Shown one piece after another: positions 26,515 through 34,954 of a stretch of 64,000 bases of DNA (positions within the stretch are counted from its first letter, which is position 1; every line of letters starts with the position of its first letter). The notes below the pieces were generated by a model. It was given only the letters and a program-made list of their open reading frames with translations. It searched no databases and was not told where the DNA came from. Origin of the DNA: UBA4416 sp943362175 (lineage in GTDB: Bacteria; Bacteroidota; Bacteroidia; B-17B0; Aurantibacillaceae). A program made the position numbers and the translations under genes. The stretch covers positions 119,143 through 183,142 of the forward strand of contig CALRIU020000011.1 in the NCBI GenBank assembly GCA_943362175.1. The letters are read 5' to 3'.

Positions 26515-27222
26515 TTAGGTTCGTTTTAACCGGAAAGTGATGTTTACAAACACGTTGTTTTCATACAATAACACATCGGCCTGTAACGGGAGCCGGCTGA
26601 TATAAATGTAGCCGGCTTCCAGCTTAACTACGGGTGCCACTTCACAGGCAAAGGCTGCTGCTATTCTGTTATGATCAAAAACATGCCCTGGATTTGCGCC
26701 GCTGACATTTATAAAGAGCTCATCGTAAGCCAGGACTTTTAATGTTCGGTTTATGTCATACGCTACTCCCAACCTGTTTCGGAAGCGTACCATGGAAGCA
26801 GGATAATTATCAGGCAACCTGTATTCCAAAGATGTTCTGTAAAAAGCAGAAAACCTGGTTGAAATGTTGTAGCGGAAATCTGCGGCTACTGCGAAACGGA
26901 TCTCTTGAGTTGCAGCAGCATGCTCGTCGCTTTCATGAACTATTGGTTTATGATGCAGGAAGAAGGCAAATGGAGAAGCGGAGAACCGGATAGATGGCCT
27001 GCATTGATAATAAATCCAGGTTCTGGCCGAAACCATCAGGTTCTTATCCAGCATATCTGCATTGTCAAAGCCATTCTGCCTCCTGTGCTGGAGCTCAGCA
27101 CTAACCTGTATCTTTGGATGTACAGAAAAATCCAGTGCAGCCCTGAGCCATGAGTTATTGTGCGTTTGAGCATGAAGAGGCAACATACACATCCAGGCTA
27201 AAAGCACGATTGCCTCCCGCAT
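26515..27222 (-). CDS. DUF2490-like outer-membrane beta-barrel protein
   Basis: This is a 235-residue protein with a signal peptide (MREAIVLLAWMCMLPLHAQ) and alternating beta strands of an outer-membrane barrel (SWLRAALDFSVHPKIQVSAELQHRRQNGF, ending LYENNVFVNITFRLKRT), as in DUF2490. The longer frame starts with TTG at 27240 and overlaps the upstream YeeE-type gene by 4 bp; ATG 27222 gives the cleaner signal peptide, though the overlap hints at translational coupling. It is the last gene in the sulfur module transcript. Confidence 0.78.
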   Translation of the reverse strand: MREAIVLLAWMCMLPLHAQTHNNSWLRAALDFSVHPKIQVSAELQHRRQNGFDNADMLDKNLMVSARTWIYYQCRPSIRFSASPFAFFLHHKPIVHESDEHAAATQEIRFAVAADFRYNISTRFSAFYRTSLEYRLPDNYPASMVRFRNRLGVAYDINRTLKVLAYDELFINVSGANPGHVFDHNRIAAAFACEVAPVVKLEAGYIYISRLPLQADVLLYENNVFVNITFRLKRT

Positions 27223-27236
27223 TTGTAAGCGTTTTG

Positions 27237-27740
27237 TCAATGAGGTAGTTTTTCCCTGATCAGACCGTACACCCAGGTTCCGGCGATGGCACTCAGCAAG
27301 GTCACCGTGACAACAGTGGCACCCGTCCCGATCTGGGCAAAAAGAGGCCCCGGGCAGGCTCCTGTGATAGCCCAGCCCAATCCAAACAGCAAGCCTCCAT
27401 AAATCTGTCCTTTATTAAATTTCTTTTCCGAAATATGGATAGGCTCTCCATAAATAGTCTTTATGTTGAATTTTTTGATCACCCACACAGAAACCATTCC
27501 AACGGCTATGGCGCTCCCGATAATCCCATACATGTGAAAGGACTGGAAACGGAACATTTCCTGAATACGGAACCAGCTTACAATCTCTGCTTTCACAAAC
27601 ACAACTCCAAACACAAGCCCTGTAAGCAGGTATTTCAAATTATGATACCACTTATGGTCCAGCCGGCTTTCATTCACGCACATCGCATCCAATGAGCGGA
27701 CTTCAAAATCTTTAGTATTTTCTATATTCTGCATACTCAT
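27237..27740 (-). CDS. YeeE/YedE-family (DUF6691-type) sulfur transporter half
   Basis: This 167-residue membrane protein carries the signature GLLFGLGWAITGACPGPLFAQIGTGA, with Cys in the translocation-path motif G-x-C-P-G-P of DUF6691/YedE proteins, and has about four helices. Family members take up thiosulfate or related sulfur species through Cys relay sites. It pairs with the adjacent YeeE-type gene, only 4 bp upstream. Both sit in a gene set for sulfide/persulfide metabolism. Confidence 0.87.
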   Translation of the reverse strand: MSMQNIENTKDFEVRSLDAMCVNESRLDHKWYHNLKYLLTGLVFGVVFVKAEIVSWFRIQEMFRFQSFHMYGIIGSAIAVGMVSVWVIKKFNIKTIYGEPIHISEKKFNKGQIYGGLLFGLGWAITGACPGPLFAQIGTGATVVTVTLLSAIAGTWVYGLIREKLPH

Positions 27741-27744
27741 TCCA

Positions 27745-28308
27745 TTATAGTGATAGGATAAAGGGTAAAATAAAATTGGCCATCACAACACCTCCAACCA
27801 TAAAACAGATGGTAGCAACAAGGGATGGCCATTGAAGGTTGGATAATCCCATAATGGCATGCCCGCTTGTGCAGCCACCGGCATAGCGCGTACCGAAACC
27901 AACCAGGAAACCCCCGATCACAATAAAGAAGATCCCTCTGAATGACAGCAAGGCATGCCAGTTCATCACATCCACCGGTACTAATTCCGAATAGTTGGTA
28001 ATGCCATAGCCCGCCAGCTCAGCTGCCAGCCCGGGATTTACCTGAACAGGGTTGGGGTTCGACAGGATACCGGACGCCAGTATGCCTCCTAAAAATATAC
28101 CGAGCACAAATACCAGGTTCCATACTTCCTTTTTCCATTCGTACTTAAAGAAAGGGATATTGGCGGGTAAACAGGCGGCACATATGTGACGGAGGGAGGA
28201 ACTGATTCCAAAAGATTTGTTTCCGATGATCAACAGCACAGGTACGGTCAGTCCTATGAGCGGGCCTGCGACATACCAGGGCCAGGGTTGTTTTAAAAAT
28301 TCGGGCAT
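27745..28308 (-). CDS. YeeE/YedE-family sulfur transporter half
   Basis: This 187-residue membrane protein has the motif GFLVGFGTRYAGGCTSGHAIMGLSNLQWPSLVAT, the G-G-C-T-S-G-H element typical of YeeE/YedE thiosulfate permeases. It lies 4 bp from the next half-transporter gene and 3 bp from thioredoxin, so all three are one operon. Together the two halves probably make a full permease for thiosulfate or polysulfide. Confidence 0.88.
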   Translation of the reverse strand: MPEFLKQPWPWYVAGPLIGLTVPVLLIIGNKSFGISSSLRHICAACLPANIPFFKYEWKKEVWNLVFVLGIFLGGILASGILSNPNPVQVNPGLAAELAGYGITNYSELVPVDVMNWHALLSFRGIFFIVIGGFLVGFGTRYAGGCTSGHAIMGLSNLQWPSLVATICFMVGGVVMANFILPFILSL

Positions 28309-28311
28309 ATA

Positions 28312-28605
28312 CTATGTATTGGCATTAATTAATTTTTCTAAGTCATTTGCCGGCACCACACCTGACTGCCGCCAGAGTAATTTGCCGTTTTTAAACAGGA
28401 TCAGTGTAGGTACTCCGCGCACCTGGTACGCAGCCGCTGCCTGCGGATTTTTATCCACATCAATTTTTATAATGTCTGCCAGCTCACCTGTCCGCTTTTT
28501 TAAATCTTCGAGGATCGGCGCCATCCTATTGCAAGGGCCGCACCAGGTTGCAAAAAAATCAACTAAAACAGGTTTGTCCTGATTTATCATTTCCTGAAAA
28601 GTCAT
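28312..28605 (-). CDS. thioredoxin
   Basis: This 97-residue thioredoxin has the active site FFATWCGPCNRMAPIL near residues 17-32 and the cis-Pro region RGVPTLILFKNGKLL. It lacks a signal peptide and is cytosolic. In this operon it probably reduces persulfides or recycles the rhodanese and transporter cysteines. The gap to the next gene is 3 bp. Confidence 0.93.
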   Translation of the reverse strand: MTFQEMINQDKPVLVDFFATWCGPCNRMAPILEDLKKRTGELADIIKIDVDKNPQAAAAYQVRGVPTLILFKNGKLLWRQSGVVPANDLEKLINANT

Positions 28606-28611
28606 ATCAAC

Positions 28612-28866
28612 TTATTTATTTCTTGGTTTTACTTCTTCAAAACGGATCTCATCCATCCCTTTCCTGCTTTTTAAACTTCGGGTAGTACAACCCGAAACGC
28701 CACAGCAGCCAATATTTAAGAACGACATTACGGAAAGCAGAGCCCCCATCCCTACAATCATCCGGTCAGCCGCGATAAGGCCCTGCGCCATGATAAAAAC
28801 ACCCAGGATGAGGCGAAGCATACGCATATAGTTCCAGCGTTTCAAATAGGTTTTCATGTTATTCAT
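28612..28866 (-). CDS. YgaP-like small membrane protein (DUF2892-like)
   Basis: This 84-residue protein has two hydrophobic segments (about 14-32 and 40-55) and a CCGVSGC cluster. Layout and Cys pattern resemble the membrane part of YgaP/DUF2892 proteins, commonly fused or adjacent to rhodaneses. It lies 6 bp upstream of thioredoxin and 138 bp from the rhodanese gene upstream. Confidence 0.75.
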   Translation of the reverse strand: MNNMKTYLKRWNYMRMLRLILGVFIMAQGLIAADRMIVGMGALLSVMSFLNIGCCGVSGCTTRSLKSRKGMDEIRFEEVKPRNK

Positions 28867-29003
28867 ACGATCAGGTAAATGTAGTTTTTGTTACCATTTC
28901 TATTGCCATTATTTTCTCTTTGCATGGTGCCACAGAAAAAAAACGGTTCCTGTCCACAGATTAATCCTCAGGAATTGCATTGTCCATGCCTGTCAGCAAA
29001 TTT

Positions 29004-29324
29004 CTATTTATCTTTTAGCTGTTGCACCTGTTGCCAGGTACCGCCGTTTATCACATGGTTAAAGCCATTCCGCTCCAGGACATGCTTAGCCTGGCTGCTG
29101 CGGTTACCGCTTCTGCAGAAAACCACAATACACTCCTTCCCTTTAAATTTGGCTAATTGTGCGGGTACTTTATCCAAAGGGATATTCACAGCGCCCTTCA
29201 CGCTTCCACCCGCAAACTCTGACGGGGTGCGCACATCGACAAGAAACGTGGCTTTATTACGGATGGCCTCAATCAGCTGAGCGTTATCAGCTGAAGAGAA
29301 CAGTTTTTTGATGATTCCAAACAT
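29004..29324 (-). CDS. single-domain rhodanese
   Basis: This 106-residue rhodanese has an active Cys loop CIVVFCRSGNRSSQAKHVL near residue 66 (CRSGNRS) and DVRTPSEFAGGSVKGAVNIPL. It probably transfers sulfane sulfur between persulfide carriers and thiosulfate or proteins. It starts 27 bp after the stop of the CstB-like gene, so it is likely in that transcript. Confidence 0.92.
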   Translation of the reverse strand: MFGIIKKLFSSADNAQLIEAIRNKATFLVDVRTPSEFAGGSVKGAVNIPLDKVPAQLAKFKGKECIVVFCRSGNRSSQAKHVLERNGFNHVINGGTWQQVQQLKDK

Positions 29325-29351
29325 AGATATAAGTATTTAAGATGATTCTGA

Positions 29352-30764
29352 TTAGTTGAGTAATTTACTTTGACATACAAAACCGGTTTTGGGAACATTG
29401 GTTTTGGCGATGGCATTGAAACCGCCGGCCACTTCCGTAAAGTTCCTGTAGCCCCTTGCCTGCAGGATGCTTGCCGCGATCATGCTACGGTAGCCTCCCG
29501 CACAATGCAGGTAAAAGTGCTCAGCAGGGTGGATGTCTTTTATCCAGTCATTGATATAAGCAAGCGGGCGACTGTAGGCTCCCTCAATATGCTCGGCAGC
29601 GTATTCGCTTTCTTTACGCACATCCATAATTTTGCTCTCACCGATTTTCACCTCTCCTGCAAATGCTTCAGCAGATAGTTGCTTAACGGTATCCAGCTCT
29701 TTTCCTGCATTTTTCCAGGCTTCAATACCTCCCTGCAAATATCCGAGCACATGGTCAAAGCCAACCCTGCTCAGCCTGGTGACTACCTCTTCCTGCTTAC
29801 CTTCCTCAGCGATCAGCAAAACCGGCTGGTTCACATCCACCATCAGTGTTCCTACCCAGGGTGCAAAATCGCCATCCAATCCTATATTCACCGACTGAGG
29901 AATAAAGCCCGACGCAAAGTGGCTGCTGGTTCTGGCATCCAGGATCAGTGCAGCGGAGCTTTCGGCTACCGCTTCAAATTCTTTCACGGTCAGCGCCCTG
30001 GTACCGTGTTGCAGGACGTCGTCAAAACTATGATAGCCTTTTTTATTCATGGCGACATTCATCCCAAAATAAGCAGGCGGTGGCAGCAGGCCATCGAGAA
30101 CCGCTTTGATGAAAGACGTCTTGTCAGGCTGATTCAGCGCATAATTCATCTTTTTTTGATTCCCGAGCGTGTCCACTGTTTCTTTCATCATATTCTTTCC
30201 GCAGGCCGAACCCGCTCCATGAGCCGGATATACGGTGATATCATCCGCTAAAGGAAGTATTTTTTTATAAAGACTGTCGTAAAGAAGCCCTGCTAATTCC
30301 TCCTGGCTAAGATGAGCTGCCTTTTGAGCCAGATCGGGCCGGCCTACATCTCCCAGGAATAGCGTATCACCGCTGAATAAAGCTGTTTCTTTCCCTTGTT
30401 CGTCCATCAACAGGTAACAGGAGCTTTCCATCGTATGGCCCGGCGTATGCAACACTTTAATTTTTACATTTCCGATGTCGAAAAGCTGATGATCCTCCGC
30501 CACGATGGCCTCGAACTCCGGCTGTGCAGTAGGACCATAAACAATCGCCGCTCCCGTTTTTTTAGCCAGATCCAGATGCCCGCTTACAAAATCGGCATGA
30601 AAATGGGTTTCAAAAATATATTTCAGGATGACCTTATCTTTTTTCAGCCTTTGCAGGTAGGGCTCTGTTTCCCGCAGGGGATCAATAATAGCGGCTTCCC
30701 CGTTAGAGCTAATGTAGTAAGCCCCTTGTGCCAGGCATCCGGTATAAATTTGTTCTACTTTCAT
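29352..30764 (-). CDS. CstB-like persulfide dioxygenase-rhodanese
   Basis: This 470-residue fusion has an N-terminal metallo-beta-lactamase-fold persulfide dioxygenase (ETHFHADFVSGH, HTPGHTMESSCYLL, FSGDTLFLGDVGRPDLA), a middle rhodanese-like domain without catalytic Cys (LILDARTSSHFASGF...LLIAEEGKQEE), and a C-terminal rhodanese with Cys (FYLHCAGGYRSMIAA). This is the domain order I recall for CstB, which converts persulfides and polysulfides to thiosulfate. The frame opens at 30842, but the ATG at 30764 (MKVEQIYTGCL) is the family start. It has its own promoter with the shared operator. The remaining sulfur genes follow on the same strand. Confidence 0.88.
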   Translation of the reverse strand: MKVEQIYTGCLAQGAYYISSNGEAAIIDPLRETEPYLQRLKKDKVILKYIFETHFHADFVSGHLDLAKKTGAAIVYGPTAQPEFEAIVAEDHQLFDIGNVKIKVLHTPGHTMESSCYLLMDEQGKETALFSGDTLFLGDVGRPDLAQKAAHLSQEELAGLLYDSLYKKILPLADDITVYPAHGAGSACGKNMMKETVDTLGNQKKMNYALNQPDKTSFIKAVLDGLLPPPAYFGMNVAMNKKGYHSFDDVLQHGTRALTVKEFEAVAESSAALILDARTSSHFASGFIPQSVNIGLDGDFAPWVGTLMVDVNQPVLLIAEEGKQEEVVTRLSRVGFDHVLGYLQGGIEAWKNAGKELDTVKQLSAEAFAGEVKIGESKIMDVRKESEYAAEHIEGAYSRPLAYINDWIKDIHPAEHFYLHCAGGYRSMIAASILQARGYRNFTEVAGGFNAIAKTNVPKTGFVCQSKLLN

Positions 30765-30792
30765 CGTATATAGGTTTAAAATTAATTGATGA

Positions 30793-30845
30793 TGCAAATT
30801 TGCAGGGTGAATTTTTGGGCAACAGCTACTTTTGTTACACAAGGT
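30793..30845 (-). promoter_or_regulatory. promoter and Crp/Fnr-type operator of the CstB-like gene
   Basis: On the minus strand a 24-bp operator (30845-30822; core GTAACAAAAGTAGC) is followed after 18 bp by the -7-like GCAAATTTGCA (30803-30793), which contains the near-consensus CAAATTTG. The same operator (22 of 24 bases), the same 18-bp spacer and the same -7 type recur upstream of the TauE gene. The operator occupies the -33 region. The Crp/Fnr gene close by is the likely binder. Confidence 0.7.
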
Positions 30846-31640
30846 TTATGTTATGAAAATTTCTTTAATAAGGATATACATTCCCATCAGCAGGATAAAC
30901 CAGCCAAAAGCAGGCTTTAATTTTTTACCCTCTACCTTTGTTGAAAGATAGCTCCCGATTAGAATTCCCACCACCGCGATAGCTGCGACACCAAGCAGGA
31001 ACTGCCAGTCAATATGGCTTTGATGAAGCGAAAATAAAAAGCCAGATAAAGAGTTAATGGATATAATGACAAGTGAGGTTCCTATCGCTGTTCTCATAGG
31101 TATTTTCAGCAGATTCACCAAAGCGGGGATGATAAGGAAACCGCCGCCGGCACCTATGAGACCTGTAATCAGGCCTGTAAATATCCCCTGAAAAACCACC
31201 AAAGCCCGCTTGGCTTCCGTATCAGGTAAACTCTGCGGTGCCTTTGGCCTGTTCCTGATCATGCTATAGGATGCCACCATCATCAACACGGCAAACAGCA
31301 GTAGCAGTAGTACATTTTTGGTGACCTTAAAACCACCGGTTTCAATAATTTCAGCTGGAAGATACGGTAAGAGATAGCTTCTCGTAAGCAATACCGCCAC
31401 AACCGAGGGGATACCGAAAAAAAGAACCGTCGGCGCATCAACCAGCTTTCTTCTCAGATAAGATGCTGAACCCACCAGACTGGTTGTGCCTACGATAAAG
31501 AGGGAGTAAGAGGTGGCCAGCAACGCGTCGATATGAAAGAGGTATACCAGTACAGGAACAGTCAGCACGCTACCGCCACCACCAATAAGCCCCAACGATA
31601 TTCCAATAAGAACAGATGCAGAATAGCCGGCAATATACAT
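30846..31640 (-). CDS. TauE/SafE-family sulfite exporter
   Basis: This 264-residue membrane protein has about eight helices and the TauE/SafE glycine motifs SLGLIGGGGSVLTVPVLVYL (residues about 16-35) and GLITGLIGAGGGFLIIPALVNL (about 150-171), repeated in the two halves. Members export sulfite or organosulfonates. It ends 1 bp before the operator of the CstB-like gene, and its own promoter carries the same operator. It probably removes sulfite formed from persulfide oxidation. Confidence 0.9.
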   Translation of the reverse strand: MYIAGYSASVLIGISLGLIGGGGSVLTVPVLVYLFHIDALLATSYSLFIVGTTSLVGSASYLRRKLVDAPTVLFFGIPSVVAVLLTRSYLLPYLPAEIIETGGFKVTKNVLLLLLFAVLMMVASYSMIRNRPKAPQSLPDTEAKRALVVFQGIFTGLITGLIGAGGGFLIIPALVNLLKIPMRTAIGTSLVIISINSLSGFLFSLHQSHIDWQFLLGVAAIAVVGILIGSYLSTKVEGKKLKPAFGWFILLMGMYILIKEIFIT

Positions 31641-31657
31641 ACGCTTTCGAATTACGC

Positions 31658-31710
31658 TGCAAAATTGCGTAGATCCGGAAAGCAGTACAGCTACTTTAGT
31701 TACATAAGGT
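31658..31710 (-). promoter_or_regulatory. promoter and Crp/Fnr-type operator of the TauE gene
   Basis: On the minus strand the operator (31710-31687; core GTAACTAAAGTAGC) overlaps the last codons of the crp/fnr gene. After 18 bp comes the -7-like GCAATTTTGCA (31668-31658), and the TauE start follows 17 bp later. Operator, spacer and -7 match the CstB-like gene promoter. Confidence 0.7.
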
Positions 31711-32322
31711 AATTTTGTTCCGCCCGAGCACTACTATTTTAGCTTCTTCGAGCTGCTTCAAGAGCCTGGAAACCACTACCCGTGCAGTACCCAGCTCATT
31801 GGCGAGCTGCTCATGCGTAATTTGTATCATATTGGATCTCACGAGCTCGGATTTTTTCTTTAGCAGGTTCAAAAGGCGCTCATCTACCTTTTGAAAGGCA
31901 ATGGCATTTACAATTTCAAGCAGCTCCTCAAAGCGTTTATGATAGAGCCGGAAAATATAATCCAGCCATTCCGGATACTCTTTGATAAAGAGGGAAACCT
32001 TATCCAGTGGCAAAAACAGGATTTCCGCATCTTCCTCCACCTCTGCTTTTACTTTACTGGTTTCGTGATGCAGACCGCCCAGGAAAGACATGATGCAGCT
32101 TTCGCCGGCACGAATGTAATAGAGCAGGATCTCTCTGCCATCCTCTTCGGTACGGATCACTTTTAATGCTCCCTGGGTGACAATGGGTATGGCGCGAATG
32201 TTGGCATTTTCGTGAAGGATGACGCTTCCTGCTTCGTATTTTTTCCGGGAGCTGAACTTATACAATTGTTCTACCAATTCGGGCGATGTTTTAAATTCAG
32301 CGATCTCATTCAGGTTTTCCAT
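31696..32322 (-). CDS. Crp/Fnr-family regulator of the sulfur module
   Basis: This is a 208-residue protein with an N-terminal cyclic-nucleotide-binding-type barrel (YEAGSVILHENANIRAIPIVTQGALKVIRTEEDGREILLYYIRAGESCIMS) and a C-terminal winged HTH (MIQITHEQLANELGTARVVVSRLLKQLEE, about 165-193). It lacks the N-terminal Cys set of oxygen-sensing Fnr; the Cys in GESCIMS is common in Bacteroidota members. It is upstream of tauE and the persulfide genes, and two repeated operator-like sites lie in those promoters. It probably activates the module in response to a sulfur or redox signal, which is inferred. Confidence 0.88.
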   Translation of the reverse strand: MENLNEIAEFKTSPELVEQLYKFSSRKKYEAGSVILHENANIRAIPIVTQGALKVIRTEEDGREILLYYIRAGESCIMSFLGGLHHETSKVKAEVEEDAEILFLPLDKVSLFIKEYPEWLDYIFRLYHKRFEELLEIVNAIAFQKVDERLLNLLKKKSELVRSNMIQITHEQLANELGTARVVVSRLLKQLEEAKIVVLGRNKITLCN

Positions 32323-32566
32323 ACCATAAAATTAAAACTTTCCCGGCTTCTGCCAACCGGTTTGATGAAATGTGAAAGACAGAAGGCTTTTTCACTGCTT
32401 TTCTCAGGCGATTATTGAGCTGCGAACAACGTGTTTTTCTTTATGACAGGCTGATGGCCCCTCATGGATGAAGTCCCCGGCCTTGTCTGTAAAAAAACAT
32501 ATAGCCTGAAAATGCAGACGCATGGCTTTCTAAAAAAGGTAATCTCGGCTTAGCCAGCCTGTAAAA

Positions 32567-32592
32567 GAAAAAGAGGCGTTTGCCCCTTTTTC
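32567..32592 (-). terminator. terminator after SnoaL-like lipoprotein gene
   Basis: Read on the minus strand this is an 11-bp stem with one wobble pair around an AAAC loop, with A5 and T5 at its outer ends so it can work in both directions. It starts 27 bp past the stop of the SnoaL-like gene (ends at 32619). Confidence 0.75.
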
Positions 32593-32618
32593 TTGAATTA
32601 TTTTCACTGCGCTTTTGA

Positions 32619-33488
32619 TTAAAATTTACCGTTGGTGTTTTTCCAGTTTTCCTTTGCAGGAATTTCTTCAATGGTATCCCAATGCTCAGCGATCTTTCCG
32701 TTTTCCACTCTGAAAAGGTCATAGAATGCATGGTGCTTTCCGGCAAGATGCCCTTCACTCACCACAAGAACAAAATTACCTTCTCCAAGGACCATGTGGA
32801 TTTTGTCGTATTTCATAGTAATGCCCTGCTTTGCCCATTCGCCGAGGGCTTTGCCTAAACCCGATAGCTGATCCGGAATGAGTGGATTATGCTGAATGTA
32901 ATGATCACCGTCGAAATAGCCTGCCAGCCTATCCATCCTGCCGTTTACAAGAATGTCTTCCACAAATGCGTTTACCAGCTTTTTATTTTCCGCTGTTTTG
33001 TCAAGGTCCTTTACCTCTGTTGTACCATCCGTCATGGTATGGCCGCTTGGGTTTGGCCTGGCCGTTTCCTGGAGGTTATCCCAATGCTCTACGATCTGTC
33101 CCTTCTCCCAACGAAAAATATCAAAACCGGTTTTGGGGCCGAAGAAGTTGTAATCCGTATGTGAGAATGTGTAATCCCCATCCTGGAACACGCGTACCGT
33201 ATTTACCTTTGCCGATCCTTTGGGCAGTTGCGACAGGAGCTTTCCAAATCCGGCCAGCCCGTCTTCGGCGCCCAGGTTATGTTGTGTGTAGTGGTTAGGA
33301 TTGATGTATCCTACAGGCTCTGAAGCCCCTGTTTCGATGGCTTTCAGGAGTTCGACCGTTTTGTGTTTGTTTTCCATGGTTTCTGTTTTTTTAGATGTTG
33401 TTTCCTGGGGGTTCTTCGTTTGTCCGTTGCAGGAGCTGCCGGTTAAAACGATCATTGAACCTGTGATTAAGAGTGTTGAAATGGTCAT
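32619..33488 (-). CDS. tandem SnoaL-like (NTF2-fold) lipoprotein
   Basis: This is a 289-residue lipoprotein with an N-terminal signal and lipobox (LTGSSCNG; Cys near residue 20) followed by two SnoaL/NTF2 domains. Each holds a HYTQHN or HYIQHN motif followed by GLAGFGKLL/GLGKALGEW and a closing FDIFRWEKGQIVEHWD or YDLFRVENGKIAEHWD, so the pair arose by internal duplication. Such domains bind hydrophobic ligands or act as cyclases. The ATG at 33488 is preferred to 33524. It is downstream of an AraC gene on the same strand. Function is unknown. Confidence 0.82.
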   Translation of the reverse strand: MTISTLLITGSMIVLTGSSCNGQTKNPQETTSKKTETMENKHKTVELLKAIETGASEPVGYINPNHYTQHNLGAEDGLAGFGKLLSQLPKGSAKVNTVRVFQDGDYTFSHTDYNFFGPKTGFDIFRWEKGQIVEHWDNLQETARPNPSGHTMTDGTTEVKDLDKTAENKKLVNAFVEDILVNGRMDRLAGYFDGDHYIQHNPLIPDQLSGLGKALGEWAKQGITMKYDKIHMVLGEGNFVLVVSEGHLAGKHHAFYDLFRVENGKIAEHWDTIEEIPAKENWKNTNGKF

Positions 33489-33574
33489 AATGTTGTGATT
33501 TACATGACAAAGGTCGCGCAACAAAAGAAAAACAGAAAGGTAGTTTTAGTCCCTTTGATGGTAATTTTAGGAAC

Positions 33575-34447
33575 TCAGGCCCTGGTGTATTGCTCCCTGA
33601 ATTCGATGGGAGTGCAATGCGCATGTTTGCGGAAGTATTTAATAAAATTCGTTGGCTCTTCGAAGCCCAGCTCAAAGCCAATCGCTTTAATTGAACTATC
33701 GGTGTGCGATAATAAACGCTTTGCTTCCAATAAAACCCTGTCGTTTATCATTTCTTTGGGCGTGGCGCCAAGAATCTTTGAGGTGGCTTTATTCAGGCGC
33801 TTCTCCGTGACAGAGAGCTCCCGCGCATAATAGCTGACCTGCTTCCTGGTACGAAAATGTACTTCCAGGAGATCTTTGAACACTAAGGTATAATCCAGGT
33901 CAGCTCCCTTTTTAAGCTCCGTGAATGTGTGGTTTCGCTTGCTCCTCTCCGCAAGCAGCATAAAATTGTGAAGCAAATTTCTCAGGAGGTCGGGTTGAAA
34001 ATGATCCTTCGCTCTTTCCAGCTCCGCCTGCATCATGCCGACTAAGGCGCCAAACTCCGTTTCATTCCTGGTGATCTCCATCTGGTTGTTTTCAAAAAGG
34101 TCGTTGAATAAAACCGTATTTCTGAGAAACTTCACATCGCTATCGGATTTACAGAAAAACTGATCCGTAAACAGGATAGCTTTGGCTTTATATTTCCCCT
34201 GTGGATCGAAGCGCTGTACTTTGTTCTTTCCAACAAACAGCAGGGAATTGCTTTTTAGCGTAACCGGCACGAAATCCACCAGGTGTGTTCCTGAACCGCT
34301 TTCAAACCAGATAATGTGGTAAAAATTCGCACGGTGAGGCCGGATCAATAAATCCCGGTGATGCTTATACAGAAAAGTGACATCCAGGATTTCAAACTCG
34401 TGACTTAGCCCTGCCTTAAAATCGTATTTTGAAACTTCTCCCGACAT
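33575..34447 (-). CDS. AraC-family transcriptional regulator
   Basis: This 290-residue protein has an N-terminal cupin-like domain (HIIWFESGSGTHLVDFVPVTLKSNSLLFVGKNKVQRFD) and a C-terminal AraC double HTH (about 190-285: VSYYARELSVTEKRLNKATSKILGATPKEMI; SIKAIGFELGFEEPTNFIKYFRKHAHCTPIEFR). It lies 86 bp upstream of the SnoaL-like gene in the same direction and could control it. Confidence 0.9.
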   Translation of the reverse strand: MSGEVSKYDFKAGLSHEFEILDVTFLYKHHRDLLIRPHRANFYHIIWFESGSGTHLVDFVPVTLKSNSLLFVGKNKVQRFDPQGKYKAKAILFTDQFFCKSDSDVKFLRNTVLFNDLFENNQMEITRNETEFGALVGMMQAELERAKDHFQPDLLRNLLHNFMLLAERSKRNHTFTELKKGADLDYTLVFKDLLEVHFRTRKQVSYYARELSVTEKRLNKATSKILGATPKEMINDRVLLEAKRLLSHTDSSIKAIGFELGFEEPTNFIKYFRKHAHCTPIEFREQYTRA

Positions 34448-34538
34448 CGTGATGATACGCGCAAAAGTACAAATTTACCTGACAACAAACAGGCAACCTG
34501 AACCGGTACTTATCGCTGACAAACCGGCTTGGCAGCTG

Positions 34539-34733
34539 TTATTCGGTTTTAGAATTTTTGATGGCATTTTTGATAATGATTGAAACGCAGACGATCAAGG
34601 TGATGAGATACACAAGGCCTAAGGCCGGTTTTTCACATGTTAAAGTTTGAAAGTCGAATTGCCTGAATAAGGCAACACCTACAATAAGGGCTACAATTAT
34701 AAGAACAAAAGAAGATGATTTTTTAGTTTCCAT
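34539..34733 (-). CDS. small two-helix membrane protein
   Basis: This 64-residue protein has two hydrophobic segments (about residues 7-24 and 35-54) and a charged C-terminus (KNAIKNSKTE). I do not recognise a family. It sits alone upstream of an AraC gene and downstream of tRNA-Ser on the same strand. Confidence 0.5.
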   Translation of the reverse strand: METKKSSSFVLIIVALIVGVALFRQFDFQTLTCEKPALGLVYLITLIVCVSIIIKNAIKNSKTE

Positions 34734-34913
34734 ATCGTTTCATGTTTAGTACTGAGCTGTTGATTCTGCAACTGTAAGGTAAAGAAAAAAGGCTTAACTG
34801 CTTTAGTCCCTCACTCTCCCGGAGTCACAAGGCAAAAGCAATGGTGCTTCGCAACGTGCTTTTTAATTCCCCCCACTTGGGAACGCAGAGCTTTCAACGC
34901 CTCCGGAAATTAA

Positions 34914-34943
34914 AAAAGGCCCAAGCTTACACTTGAACCTTTT
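34914..34943 (-). terminator. terminator after tRNA-Ser
   Basis: Read on the minus strand, AAAAGG-tt-CAAG pairs with CTTG-gg-CCTTTT across a 6-nt loop, followed by T residues. It lies 12 bp past the 3' end of the tRNA gene. Confidence 0.65.
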
Positions 34944-34954
34944 GCATTTTTCAG

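Noticed and set aside
28881..28894. Third Crp/Fnr site upstream of the YgaP-like gene
   Set aside because: Only about 10 of 14 core bases match, and there is just 14 bp to the start codon, too short for the operator-18bp-minus-7 layout.
32462..32758. Plausible 98-residue minus-strand ORF near 32.5 kb
   Set aside because: It overlaps the SnoaL-like gene end and its terminator in another frame and has no recognisable pattern.
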